Of a stretch of 21,997 bases of DNA, positions 14,801-21,997 are shown piece after piece. This DNA is from Heritagella sp051881655 (GTDB taxonomy: Bacteria > Bacillota > Clostridia > Oscillospirales > Acutalibacteraceae). The translations under genes and the position numbers were made by a program. The stretch spans positions 1 to 21,997 of the forward strand of contig JBJEQH010000008.1 in NCBI GenBank assembly GCA_051881655.1, given 5' to 3'. The notes beneath the pieces are model-generated. The model had not been told where the DNA came from. It made no database searches and saw only the letters and a program-made list of their open reading frames with translations. Each line of letters begins with the position of its first letter. Positions within the stretch are counted from its first letter, which is position 1.

Positions 14801-14828
14801 ATTATAAAAAAATCTTTTTTTCTGTCCA
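14801..14828 (-). promoter_or_regulatory. Promoter of the LytTR-DUF3021-ABC operon
   Basis: -35 TGGACA (14828-14823) and -10 TATAAT (14806-14801) on the minus strand, 16-bp spacer. The short spacer and imperfect -35 fit a promoter that needs an activator. Confidence 0.72.
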
Positions 14829-14839
14829 CCGGTTTTCGA

Positions 14840-14868
14840 TGATCGGTTTTTCTTTGCCGGTAATCGGT
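14840..14868 (-). promoter_or_regulatory. Candidate LytTR operator: 8-base direct repeats 21 bp apart
   Basis: On the minus strand ACCGATTA (14868-14861) and ACCGATCA (14847-14840) repeat with a period of exactly 21 bp, two helix turns. This is the spacing known for LytTR-domain sites. The second repeat ends 11 bp before the -35, a normal activator position. Site identity is inferred from spacing and place, not from a known motif. Confidence 0.55.
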
Positions 14869-14891
14869 CCCCGGCGGCGGAAAAACGGCGC

Positions 14892-14920
14892 AAAAAAAGA
14901 CCATGGAAAAATCCATGATC
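14892..14920 (-). terminator. Rho-independent terminator after rarA
   Basis: On the minus strand GATCATGGA (14920-14912), loop TTTT, TCCATGGTC (14907-14899), then seven T. It lies 9 bases past the rarA stop and ends the uvrBA-rarA operon just before the LytTR operator. Confidence 0.93.
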
Positions 14921-14929
14921 CTTTTTACA

Positions 14930-16285
14930 TCATTTCTCCGGTTTCCGGTTTTTGGGCCGGTCCTCCGGGTTTTGATGGGCTTCTTTCCAATCGAGAATCT
15001 GCTCCAGCCGGGTTTTAAACCGGCCCTCCAGCCCCTGCTCGGTGGGATGGTAGTACCGCTTTCCCAGCAGGGAATCGGGCAGGCACTGCATATTGGTCAG
15101 CTTGTCCTCGGTATCGTGGGCATACTGGTAGCCCTTTCCGTACTGCAGATCCTTCATCAGGGCCGTGGGGGCATTGCGGATCACCAGCGGCACCGGCTCG
15201 GATAACTGGGTCAGCGCATCTTTTTTTGCACTCTCGTAAGCCATGTACAGTGCATTGGATTTCGGCGCCAGCGACAGGTACACCACCGCCTGGGTCAGAT
15301 GAACCGTACACTCGGGCATACCGATAAAATGGCACGCCTGATAGGCCGCCACCGTCATCTCCAACGCCCGCGGATCGGCAAGACCCACATCCTCGCTGGC
15401 AAAGCGCACCAGCCGCCGCGCCACATACAGCGGATCCTCGCCGGCCTCCAGCATCCGGGCCAGCCAGTACACGGCGGCATCGGGGTCCGAATTGCGCATG
15501 GATTTGTGCAGGGCCGAGATGAGGTTGTAGTGCTCCTCGCCCTTTTTATCGTACAACAGCGATTTTTTGGAAATGCACTGCTCCAGCGTCTGCTCCGTTA
15601 TCGTGACCGTGTCGCCGTCGCTGTCCCCATTCAGCACCACCATCTCCAGCGTGGAGAGAGCCGTGCGGGCGTCGCCATTGGCGAATACCGCCACCGACTC
15701 CAGCAGAGGGGCGGGCATCTTCACCTGCAGGCTGCCGAACCCCCGGGGGTCCTGCAGGGCACGCTGCAGCAGCTGCTTGAGTTCCTCCACTCCCAGCGCC
15801 TGCAGAACAAACACCTTGCACCGGGACAAAAGGGCGCTGTTGATCTCAAATGAGGGATTCTCCGTGGTGGCCCCGATCAGGATAATGCTCCCCTTTTCCA
15901 CAAACGGTAGAAAGGCATCCTGCTGGGCCTTGTTAAAGCGGTGGATCTCATCCACAAAGACAATGGTTCTCTCGCCGTAGCGCCGGTTGTTCTCGGCCTG
16001 CTGCATCACGGTGCGGATCTCCTTGATGCCGCTGGTCACCGCCGAAAAATCAATGAATTCCGACCGGGTCCTGTTGGCGATAATCCGCGCCAGGGTGGTT
16101 TTTCCCACTCCCGGCGGCCCCCAGAAAATCATGGAGGAAATGCGGTCCTCCTCAATCAGGCGGCGCAGCACCTTCCCCTTTCCGAGAAGATGCGTCTGCC
16201 CGGCAAATTCCTCCAGCGACTGGGGCCGCATCCGGGCCGCCAGCGGCTGGTTATCCACTCTGTCAAAGAAAAGCTGCTGCTCCAT
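14930..16285 (-). CDS. rarA: Replication-associated recombination protein RarA (MgsA), AAA+ ATPase
   Basis: A 451-residue clamp-loader-like ATPase. Walker A GPPGVGKTT (56-64), Walker B VFVDEIHRF (109-117), sensor 1 GATTENPS (138-145) and the arginine finger S154-R155 are intact. The C-terminal tetramerisation domain follows, with GAGEDP-like AGEDPLYVARRL and ASEDVGLADPRAL. RarA acts at stalled replication forks and gaps. Start: ATG 16285 gives MEQQLFFD, with a G-rich ribosome site; the GTG at 16321 is unsupported. It lies 52 bases after uvrA on the same strand without a terminator with a T tail between, so it is probably the last gene of uvrB-uvrA-rarA and shares the SOS-type promoter. Confidence 0.96.
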   Translation of the reverse strand: MEQQLFFDRVDNQPLAARMRPQSLEEFAGQTHLLGKGKVLRRLIEEDRISSMIFWGPPGVGKTTLARIIANRTRSEFIDFSAVTSGIKEIRTVMQQAENNRRYGERTIVFVDEIHRFNKAQQDAFLPFVEKGSIILIGATTENPSFEINSALLSRCKVFVLQALGVEELKQLLQRALQDPRGFGSLQVKMPAPLLESVAVFANGDARTALSTLEMVVLNGDSDGDTVTITEQTLEQCISKKSLLYDKKGEEHYNLISALHKSMRNSDPDAAVYWLARMLEAGEDPLYVARRLVRFASEDVGLADPRALEMTVAAYQACHFIGMPECTVHLTQAVVYLSLAPKSNALYMAYESAKKDALTQLSEPVPLVIRNAPTALMKDLQYGKGYQYAHDTEDKLTNMQCLPDSLLGKRYYHPTEQGLEGRFKTRLEQILDWKEAHQNPEDRPKNRKPEK

Positions 16286-16320
16286 ACCCTTCCCCCTTTT
16301 TTCCGGGTACGCATGTCCCA

Positions 16321-16348
16321 CCGAAAACCGGGCCCGGTCATTTTTCGG
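16321..16348. other. Intercistronic hairpin between uvrA and rarA
   Basis: CCGAAAA (16321-16327) pairs with TTTTCGG (16342-16348), enclosing the perfect palindrome ACCGGGCCCGGT (16327-16338). It includes the uvrA stop codon. No T run follows on the minus strand, so it is more likely to affect mRNA stability or processing than to terminate. Confidence 0.4.
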
Positions 16349-19169
16349 GATTCAGAATCTTTTTCAGGTACTGCCCGGTATACGAGCGCTCGCACGCCGC
16401 CACCTGCTCGGGTGTTCCCGTTACCACCACCGTACCGCCGTTATCGCCGCCCTCGGGGCCCAGATCAATCAGGTAATCCGCCATTTTGATCATATCCAGA
16501 TTGTGCTCGATCACAATCACGGAGTTCCCCGCATCCACCAGCTTCTGCAGCACCTCAATCAGGCGGTGGACATCGGCCATGTGCAGGCCGGTGGTCGGTT
16601 CGTCCAGAATATACACGGTGCGGCCGGTGGCGCGGCGGCTCAGTTCGGTGGCCAGCTTTACACGCTGTGCTTCACCCCCGGAAAGGGTGGTGGCCGGCTG
16701 GCCCACCTTCACATACCCCAGCCCCACTTCGCACAGGGTCTGGAATTTATGGGCAATGCGCGGAATGCTGGAAAAGAAAGAGGCCGCTTCCTCGATGGTC
16801 ATCTCCAGCACATCGCTGATGCTCTTGCCCTTGTACTTCACTTCCAGTGTTTCGCGGTTATATCGCTTGCCCTTACACACTTCGCACGGCACATAGACAT
16901 CCGGCAGGAAATGCATTTCAATCTTGACAATGCCATCCCCCTCGCACGCCTCGCACCGGCCGCCCTTCACGTTAAAGGAAAAGCGCCCGCTGGTAAAGCC
17001 GTGCATTTTCGCCTCCTGGGTAGAGGCATACAGGGCGCGGATATCGGTGAACACACCGGTATAGGTGGCCGGGTTGCTGCGGGGGGTACGCCCGATAGGC
17101 GACTGGTCGATCTGAATGACCTTGTCCAGTTCTTCGATCCCCTGGATAGCCTTGTGCAGGCCGGGATGCGTATGGGCACGGTTCAGCTCGGCGGCCAGCT
17201 TTTTGTACAGGATCTCATTGATAAGGGAGGATTTTCCCGACCCGGACACACCGGTCACGCACACCAGCTCGCCCAGGGGAATTTTCACATCCACGTTTTT
17301 CAGGTTGTTCTGGCGGGCGCCCAGAATATGCAGGCTCTTCCCGTTTCCGCGGCGGCGCACTTTGGGCACCGGGATGGACCTCTCACCGGACAGGTACTGC
17401 CCGGTAATGGACTCTTTGCAGTCTAAAATCCCGGCAGAGGGACCGTTATACACCACCTCACCCCCGTGGATACCGGCCCCGGGGCCGATGTCCACAATGT
17501 GGTCCGCCCGCAGCATGGTCTCCTCGTCGTGCTCCACCACCAGAACACTGTTCCCCATATCGCGCAGGTTTTCCAGCGTACTGAGCAGTTTCCCGTTATC
17601 GCGCTGATGCAGGCCGATGCTGGGCTCGTCCAGAATATACAGCACGCCGGTCAATGCCGAGCCGATCTGGGTGGCCAGCCGGATACGCTGACTCTCCCCG
17701 CCGGAGAGGGTGCTGGCCGCCCGCGACAGCGTGAGGTATTCCAGCCCTACGTTCTTCAAGAATCCCAGCCGGGCGCGAACTTCCTTTAAAATGGCGGCCG
17801 CAATCATCCGCTCCCGTTCGGTCAGCTGCAGGCCGTCCAGAAACGCCAGCGCCTGGATCACGCTCATCTCGCAGAACTGCGCAATGTTGATCCCCCCCAC
17901 CGTCACGGCCAGGCTTTCTTTGGAAAGGCGCTGGCCATGGCAGCAATCGCAGGGAATGGCGCTCATATACGTTTCAATCTCCTCTTTGATCCAGTTGGAC
18001 TGGGTCTCCCGGAAGCGGCGCTCCAGATTGTTGATAACCCCCTCAAAAGCGGTCTGATAGGTCCCGCTGCCATATTCACTGCGGCGGGTCACCTCGATTT
18101 TCTCGCCCTTCGTGCCGTACAGCAGAATATCCACAATCTCATCGGGCAGCTCTTCAATGGGTGTATCCAGTGAAAAGCCGTAGTGGCGGCTGAGCCCCTC
18201 CATATACATGGCGGCAATGGTGCTGCCCTCCATGGCCCATCCGCCGCCTTTCAGGCCGCCCTTGCGGATGGACAGCCGGCGGTCCGGCAGGACCAGGTCC
18301 GGGTCAATGCGCATGAACACCCCCAGACCGGTGCATTTCGGGCAGGCCCCGGCCGGGTTATTGAACGAGAACATCCGGGGGGACAGCTCTTCAATGCTGA
18401 CGCCGTGTTCCGGGCAGGCATAGTTCTGCGAGAACAACAGATCCTCCCCATCCACCACATGAACGATCACAATCCCGCCGGTAAGAGTCCCCGCCGTTTC
18501 CAGTGAATCGCTGAGACGGGAGCGGATATCCTCGCGGACCACCAGCCGGTCCACGACAATTTCGATATGGTGCTTTTTATTTTTCTCCGGCTTAATGGTC
18601 TCGGACAGATCGTAGAGAATGCCGTCCACCCGCACACGGGCGTACCCGCTTTTCCGCGCAGCCTCCAGCTCCTTCTGGTGCTCGCCCTTACGACCGCGCA
18701 CCACCGGGGCCATCACCATGATTTTGGTGCGCTCCGGCAGAGCCATCACCTGATCCACAATCTGATCAATGGTCTGCTGGCGGATCTCCCGTCCGCACAC
18801 CGGGCAGTGGGGCACGCCGATGCGCGCATACAAAAGGCGCAGGTAATCATAAATCTCAGTCACGGTCCCCACTGTGGACCGCGGGTTTTTCGAGGTGGTC
18901 TTCTGGTCAATGGAGATCGCCGGCGACAGCCCCGACAGCTCGTCCACGTCGGGTTTATCCATCTGCCCCAGGAACATGCGGGCATAGGAGGACAGGGATT
19001 CCACATACCGGCGCTGCCCCTCGGCGTAAATCGTATCGAACGCCAGGGAGGATTTTCCCGAACCGGACAGACCGGTCAGCACCACCAGCTTGTCCCGGGG
19101 GATATCCAGATCGATGTTTTTCAGATTGTGCACCCGCGCCCCGCGGATGCGGATCTTCTTTGGCTCCAT
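16338..19169 (-). CDS. uvrA: Excinuclease ABC subunit A (UvrA)
   Basis: A 943-residue DNA-damage sensor of nucleotide excision repair, of normal length. It has two ABC ATPase modules: first Walker A GLSGSGKSS (33-41), second Walker A GVSGSGKSS near residue 640, and ABC signature blocks LSGGESQRIRLATQIG and LSGGEAQRVKLATELS. Zinc-binding sites are visible: C252, H255, C276 and C279, and a later CEAC...CEVC module within the second half. UvrA dimers load UvrB at lesions. Start: ATG 19169 (MEPKKIRIRGARVHNLKNID) has AAAGGA upstream; the longer frame to 19277 overlaps uvrB and lacks family similarity. It lies 52 bases after uvrB in the same operon. Confidence 0.98.
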   Translation of the reverse strand: MEPKKIRIRGARVHNLKNIDLDIPRDKLVVLTGLSGSGKSSLAFDTIYAEGQRRYVESLSSYARMFLGQMDKPDVDELSGLSPAISIDQKTTSKNPRSTVGTVTEIYDYLRLLYARIGVPHCPVCGREIRQQTIDQIVDQVMALPERTKIMVMAPVVRGRKGEHQKELEAARKSGYARVRVDGILYDLSETIKPEKNKKHHIEIVVDRLVVREDIRSRLSDSLETAGTLTGGIVIVHVVDGEDLLFSQNYACPEHGVSIEELSPRMFSFNNPAGACPKCTGLGVFMRIDPDLVLPDRRLSIRKGGLKGGGWAMEGSTIAAMYMEGLSRHYGFSLDTPIEELPDEIVDILLYGTKGEKIEVTRRSEYGSGTYQTAFEGVINNLERRFRETQSNWIKEEIETYMSAIPCDCCHGQRLSKESLAVTVGGINIAQFCEMSVIQALAFLDGLQLTERERMIAAAILKEVRARLGFLKNVGLEYLTLSRAASTLSGGESQRIRLATQIGSALTGVLYILDEPSIGLHQRDNGKLLSTLENLRDMGNSVLVVEHDEETMLRADHIVDIGPGAGIHGGEVVYNGPSAGILDCKESITGQYLSGERSIPVPKVRRRGNGKSLHILGARQNNLKNVDVKIPLGELVCVTGVSGSGKSSLINEILYKKLAAELNRAHTHPGLHKAIQGIEELDKVIQIDQSPIGRTPRSNPATYTGVFTDIRALYASTQEAKMHGFTSGRFSFNVKGGRCEACEGDGIVKIEMHFLPDVYVPCEVCKGKRYNRETLEVKYKGKSISDVLEMTIEEAASFFSSIPRIAHKFQTLCEVGLGYVKVGQPATTLSGGEAQRVKLATELSRRATGRTVYILDEPTTGLHMADVHRLIEVLQKLVDAGNSVIVIEHNLDMIKMADYLIDLGPEGGDNGGTVVVTGTPEQVAACERSYTGQYLKKILNPEK

Positions 19170-19200
19170 GATGGTGTGTTCCTTTCTTATAGCGGCAGAG

Positions 19201-19217
19201 CGCCGCGTTTCGCGGTG
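19201..19217. other. Small intercistronic hairpin between uvrB and uvrA
   Basis: CGCCGCG and CGCGGTG form a 7-bp stem (one G-U) with a TTT loop, just after the uvrB stop. It has no T tail, so it is not a terminator. Confidence 0.4.
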
Positions 19218-19221
19218 GAGG

Positions 19222-21195
19222 TCACTTTCCCTCCTGCAGCTTTTTAATCTTATCCCGCAGATAGGCCGCATGCTCAAACTCCAGCAGCCTGGCGGCGGCT
19301 TTCATCTCCTTGGTCAGCTTTTCGATCAGCTCGCGGCGCTCGATAGGCGACAGATACTTCTCCTTTTTGCCCTTTCTGCGCCCTCCTTCTTCCTTATGGG
19401 TCGAGATCTCCAGAATCTCCGCCACATCCTTCTGAATCGTCTTGGGGGTGATCCCGTGCTCTCCATTATAGCGCATCTGCTTTTCGCGGCGGCGCATGGT
19501 CTCACGGATGGCGGCTTCCATACTGGGAGTGACCTCGTCGGCATACATAATTACTGTACCCTCGCTGTTGCGCGCGGCACGGCCCACGGTCTGGATCAAA
19601 CTGCGCTCGCTGCGCAGAAATCCCTCTTTATCCGCATCCAGAATCGCCACCAGGGATACTTCGGGGATATCCAGCCCTTCGCGCAGCAGGTTGATGCCCA
19701 CCAGCACGTCAAATTCACCCAGACGCAGGTCCCGGATGATCTCCATGCGCTCCACCGTGTCGATATCATGGTGCATGTACCGCACGCGGATGCCCATATT
19801 ATCGAGGTAATTGGTCAGGTCCTCGGCCATTTTTTTGGTCAGCGTGGTCACCAGCACCCGCTGCTGCTTTTTGGTGCGCAGATGGATTTCCGAAATCAGG
19901 TCGTCGATCTGCCCTTCGGACGGGCGCACGCTGATCTCGGGATCCAGCAGACCAGTGGGACGGATAACCTGCTCCACAATCCGGGCGCTCTTCTCCTTTT
20001 CCAAATCCCCGGGGGTTGCGCTGACAAAAATCGCCTGATTGATATGCGAATAGAACTCGTCAAAATTCAACGGGCGGTTGTCATAGGCCGACGGCAGCCG
20101 GAACCCGTATTCGATCAGAGATTCCTTTCTCGCCCGGTCCCCGGCGTACATACTGCGCACCTGCGGCAGGGTGACATGGGATTCATCCACGAACAGCAGG
20201 AAATCCCTGGGGAAATAGTCGATCAGCGTAAACGGCGCGCTGCCCGGCTCACGCCCGGACAGCACACGGGAATAGTTCTCGATGCCCTTGCAGAAGCCGA
20301 TCTCCTGCAGCATCTCCATATCATACAGCGTGCGCTGGCGGATCCGCTGGGCCTCGATCAGCTTGTCGTTTTCCTTAAAATAGGCCTCGCGCTTTTCCAT
20401 TTCCTCTTCGATCTCGCGCAGGGCGCGCATCATTTTTTCCCGCGGGACAATATAGTGAGAGGCCGGGTAAATGGCGATATGCTTCAGCTCCGCCTTAAAC
20501 TCACCGGTCACGGCGTTGATCTCCGTAATGCGGTCCACTTCATCCCCGAAGAATTCCACCCGCACCACAGTGTCACTGCTCTCGGCGGGCCAGATCTCCA
20601 CTACGTCCCCGCGCACCCGGAATTTGTTTCGGGCAAAACCCACATCGTTGCGCTCGTACTGCAGCTCGACCAGTTTTTTCAGCAGATCGTCGCGGTTTTT
20701 CTCCATCCCCGGGCGCAGGGAAATCACCATGGTGCGGTAATCAATGGGGTCACCCAGGCTATAGATGCACGACACACTGGCCACGATAATCACATCCCGC
20801 CGCTCCGACAGGGCTGCCGTGGCCGAGTGGCGCAGCTTGTCAATCTCGTCATTGATGGCGGAATCCTTTTCAATATAGGTGTCAGTCGCCGCGATGTACG
20901 CTTCCGGCTGATAGTAATCGTAGTAGGACACAAAATACTCCACCGCGTTGTTCGGAAAAAACGAGCGGAATTCCGAGCAGAGCTGGGCTGCCAGCGTTTT
21001 ATTGTGCGCCAGCACCAGGGTGGGCCGGTTCACCCGGGCGATCACGTTGGCCATGGTGAACGTTTTTCCGCTGCCCGTAACCCCCAGCAGGGTCTGCTCC
21101 TTTTCCCCGCTTTGCAGCCCCTGCACCAGTTCTTCGATGGCCTGCGGCTGGTCACCGGTGGGCTGATAGGGGGCAACCAGTTCAAAATGATCCAT
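19222..21195 (-). CDS. uvrB: Excinuclease ABC subunit B (UvrB)
   Basis: A 657-residue helicase-like repair protein of standard length. Walker A GVTGSGKT (38-45), the lesion-probing beta-hairpin with YYDYYQPEAYI (91-101), the DEAD-type DESH box (337-340), motif VI QTVGRAARNSEGTVIMYAD and a C-terminal UVR motif (about 620-655, for UvrC contact) are all present. It verifies damage handed over by UvrA and recruits UvrC. Start: ATG 21195 with AAGGAGG 7 bases upstream. It is the first gene of uvrB-uvrA-rarA, with a near-consensus promoter and a LexA-type SOS box over the start point. Confidence 0.98.
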   Translation of the reverse strand: MDHFELVAPYQPTGDQPQAIEELVQGLQSGEKEQTLLGVTGSGKTFTMANVIARVNRPTLVLAHNKTLAAQLCSEFRSFFPNNAVEYFVSYYDYYQPEAYIAATDTYIEKDSAINDEIDKLRHSATAALSERRDVIIVASVSCIYSLGDPIDYRTMVISLRPGMEKNRDDLLKKLVELQYERNDVGFARNKFRVRGDVVEIWPAESSDTVVRVEFFGDEVDRITEINAVTGEFKAELKHIAIYPASHYIVPREKMMRALREIEEEMEKREAYFKENDKLIEAQRIRQRTLYDMEMLQEIGFCKGIENYSRVLSGREPGSAPFTLIDYFPRDFLLFVDESHVTLPQVRSMYAGDRARKESLIEYGFRLPSAYDNRPLNFDEFYSHINQAIFVSATPGDLEKEKSARIVEQVIRPTGLLDPEISVRPSEGQIDDLISEIHLRTKKQQRVLVTTLTKKMAEDLTNYLDNMGIRVRYMHHDIDTVERMEIIRDLRLGEFDVLVGINLLREGLDIPEVSLVAILDADKEGFLRSERSLIQTVGRAARNSEGTVIMYADEVTPSMEAAIRETMRRREKQMRYNGEHGITPKTIQKDVAEILEISTHKEEGGRRKGKKEKYLSPIERRELIEKLTKEMKAAARLLEFEHAAYLRDKIKKLQEGK

Positions 21196-21236
21196 GCGAA
21201 AACCTCCTTTTTCTCCGATCCAAAGCGCCTTGCTCA

Positions 21237-21248
21237 GAACAAACGTTC
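21237..21248. promoter_or_regulatory. LexA (SOS) box upstream of uvrB
   Basis: GAAC-AAAC-GTTC keeps the perfect GAAC-N4-GTTC core of the Bacillota LexA/DinR operator. It begins 8 bases downstream of the -10, so it covers the predicted transcription start, where LexA would block initiation until DNA damage. uvrB is a classic SOS gene in this phylum. Confidence 0.88.
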
Positions 21249-21256
21249 CTCAGGTT

Positions 21257-21285
21257 ATTCTACTTGATCTCCCCTGCTTTGTCAA
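21257..21285 (-). promoter_or_regulatory. Promoter of uvrB-uvrA-rarA
   Basis: -35 TTGACA (21285-21280, perfect) and -10 TAGAAT (21262-21257) with a 17-bp spacer on the minus strand. It is immediately upstream of the SOS box. Confidence 0.88.
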
Positions 21286-21350
21286 GGAGTCTGCCCCCGG
21301 CGCACGGCTCTCATTCCGCAAATTTTTTGCAAACCCGTGGGGCTGCCGCG

Positions 21351-21383
21351 AAAAGGCCGGGCGGGAGAATTTCCCGCCCGGCC
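21351..21383 (-). terminator. Strong rho-independent terminator after the 21403-21927 gene
   Basis: GGCCGGGCGGGA (minus strand, 21383-21372) and its complement (21366-21355) make a 12-bp perfect GC-rich stem with a 5-base loop, then TTTT. It lies 19 bases after the stop codon and separates this gene from the uvrB promoter. Confidence 0.88.
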
Positions 21384-21402
21384 CTCTTGTGTTTTGAAAG
21401 AC

Positions 21403-21927
21403 TCAGGACTTTAATTCCGACGGCAAATACGGTGTCGTCCACTCCGCCGTATAATCCACCCGGTGGTTTTCACGGAACAGCCGGGCCGCCTCCTCAAAGG
21501 GGATCACCTCTTCGTCCCGCACCAGCTGGGAGAAGAGAGCCAGATCGTGCTGCAATGCGTCAAGGGGAACCTGTCCTTCCCCATATTCCGCAATCGCTGT
21601 CCGGTACACCATGCACAATCCATAGTACCCGTTCACATCCTCCGGGGTCGTGCCGCCCGTTTCCCTCCAGTCGCTCATGTACAGGTAAACCGAAAACAGG
21701 CTGTCCTTCACTTTCTGACGGTCACTCTCCTCCGTCAGCTGGCAGGAGCCCACCGTCAGAACCGCCTGCCGGACGTGGTCGCCGGCTCTCTCCTGTGCCC
21801 CCGCCAACTGATCGCTTTTCTGCTGGTACTGGAGGAAAAGCACGAGATTCCCCACCAGAGAGAGCAGCAGCAGAGCCGCCAGCAGGAAAGATACGGTTTT
21901 CCCCGTCCCACATTTTTTCTCTTTCAT
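21403..21927 (-). CDS. Hypothetical single-pass membrane protein
   Basis: A 174-residue protein I do not recognise. A short basic start (MKEKKCGTGK) precedes one hydrophobic helix (about residues 11-34, VSFLLAALLLLSLVGNLVLFLQ), so it is anchored by its N terminus with the rest probably outside the membrane. After it comes a Gln/Glu-rich, coiled-coil-like stretch (QYQQKSDQLAGAQERAGDHV) and a mainly helical acidic domain with two Cys (about positions 61 and 104). Start: the second of two adjacent ATGs is used because GGAGG lies 7 bases before it and only 4 before the first (21930). It has its own promoter and terminator, so it is monocistronic; the neighbours give no clue to function. Confidence 0.75.
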   Translation of the reverse strand: MKEKKCGTGKTVSFLLAALLLLSLVGNLVLFLQYQQKSDQLAGAQERAGDHVRQAVLTVGSCQLTEESDRQKVKDSLFSVYLYMSDWRETGGTTPEDVNGYYGLCMVYRTAIAEYGEGQVPLDALQHDLALFSQLVRDEEVIPFEEAARLFRENHRVDYTAEWTTPYLPSELKS

Positions 21928-21961
21928 CATTTCCCCTCCATTCTGCCGATTTTCTGAACCA

Positions 21962-21991
21962 ATTATAGCATAAGGAGGAAGAATTGGTCAA
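21962..21991 (-). promoter_or_regulatory. Promoter of the hypothetical membrane protein gene
   Basis: -35 TTGACC (21991-21986) and -10 TATAAT (21967-21962) on the minus strand with an 18-bp spacer, about 35 bases before the ATG. Confidence 0.75.
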
Positions 21992-21997
21992 TATTTT

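Noticed and set aside
16286..16321. Extended rarA start at GTG 16321
   Set aside because: The extra 12 residues are not family-like and no ribosome site precedes the GTG.
19090..21267. Plus-strand open frame of 725 codons across uvrB
   Set aside because: Antisense to uvrB, which has all its motifs; the frame stays open because of GC-rich codon use.
21318..21330. GCAAA-TTT-TTTGC, similar to half of the 4569-4597 palindrome
   Set aside because: Only five pairs with a different centre; lies between a terminator and the uvrB promoter with no metal gene near. Likely chance.

Overview
This looks like a piece of a Bacillota (Firmicutes) chromosome, most probably a gut Clostridia/Oscillospirales-type anaerobe. 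The support is strong AGGAGG-type Shine-Dalgarno sites, sigma-A promoters with 16-18 bp spacers, a tryptophan T-box leader, a Firmicutes-type GAAC-N4-GTTC SOS box, separate secD/secF, and a LytTR-DUF3021 module. The DNA is fairly GC-rich for the phylum. The placement is an inference from gene content; there is no rRNA, tRNA, IS element, phage gene or CRISPR array in the window.

Layout, left to right. (1) 16-402 (+) is a DtxR-family metal repressor. It faces a Na/Pi cotransporter with a PhoU tail at 490-2106 (-), and the two share a bidirectional terminator. (2) 2306-4432 (-) is a two-gene metal operon: a COG0523 GTPase with a very His/Cys-rich tandem-repeat insert, then a second P-loop protein fused to a YcgQ-like domain. 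A 29-bp perfect palindrome with a Fur/Zur-like centre sits on its promoter. (3) 4716-6233 (+), divergent from it, holds a VOC-family protein and a GH172 (DUF2961) glycoside hydrolase. (4) 6321-7688 (-) is a stand-alone TrpB2-type tryptophan synthase beta chain behind a T-box leader whose specifier codon reads UGG (Trp). (5) 8091-9633 (-) holds a DUF5662 protein and a homocysteine S-methyltransferase-like protein with overlapping ends. (6) 9729-12121 (-) is secD-secF with an ATGA overlap and a clear promoter. (7) 12371-14766 (-) is a compact cassette LytTR regulator - DUF3021 membrane protein - ABC ATPase - ABC permease, preceded by a 21-bp-period direct repeat just upstream of its promoter. 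(8) 14930-21195 (-) is uvrB-uvrA-rarA, a DNA-repair operon starting from a near-consensus promoter with an SOS box at the start point. (9) 21403-21927 (-) is a small single-pass membrane protein of unknown function.

The window is mostly housekeeping and regulation. The most interesting parts are the metal-responsive locus (palindromic operator, His/Cys repeat GTPase, GTPase-YcgQ fusion), the LytTR-DUF3021-ABC cassette with its candidate operator, the Trp T-box on an orphan trpB2, and the inclusion of rarA in an apparently SOS-controlled uvrBA operon. I found no convincing wholly new system. The closest candidate is the two-GTPase metal locus.
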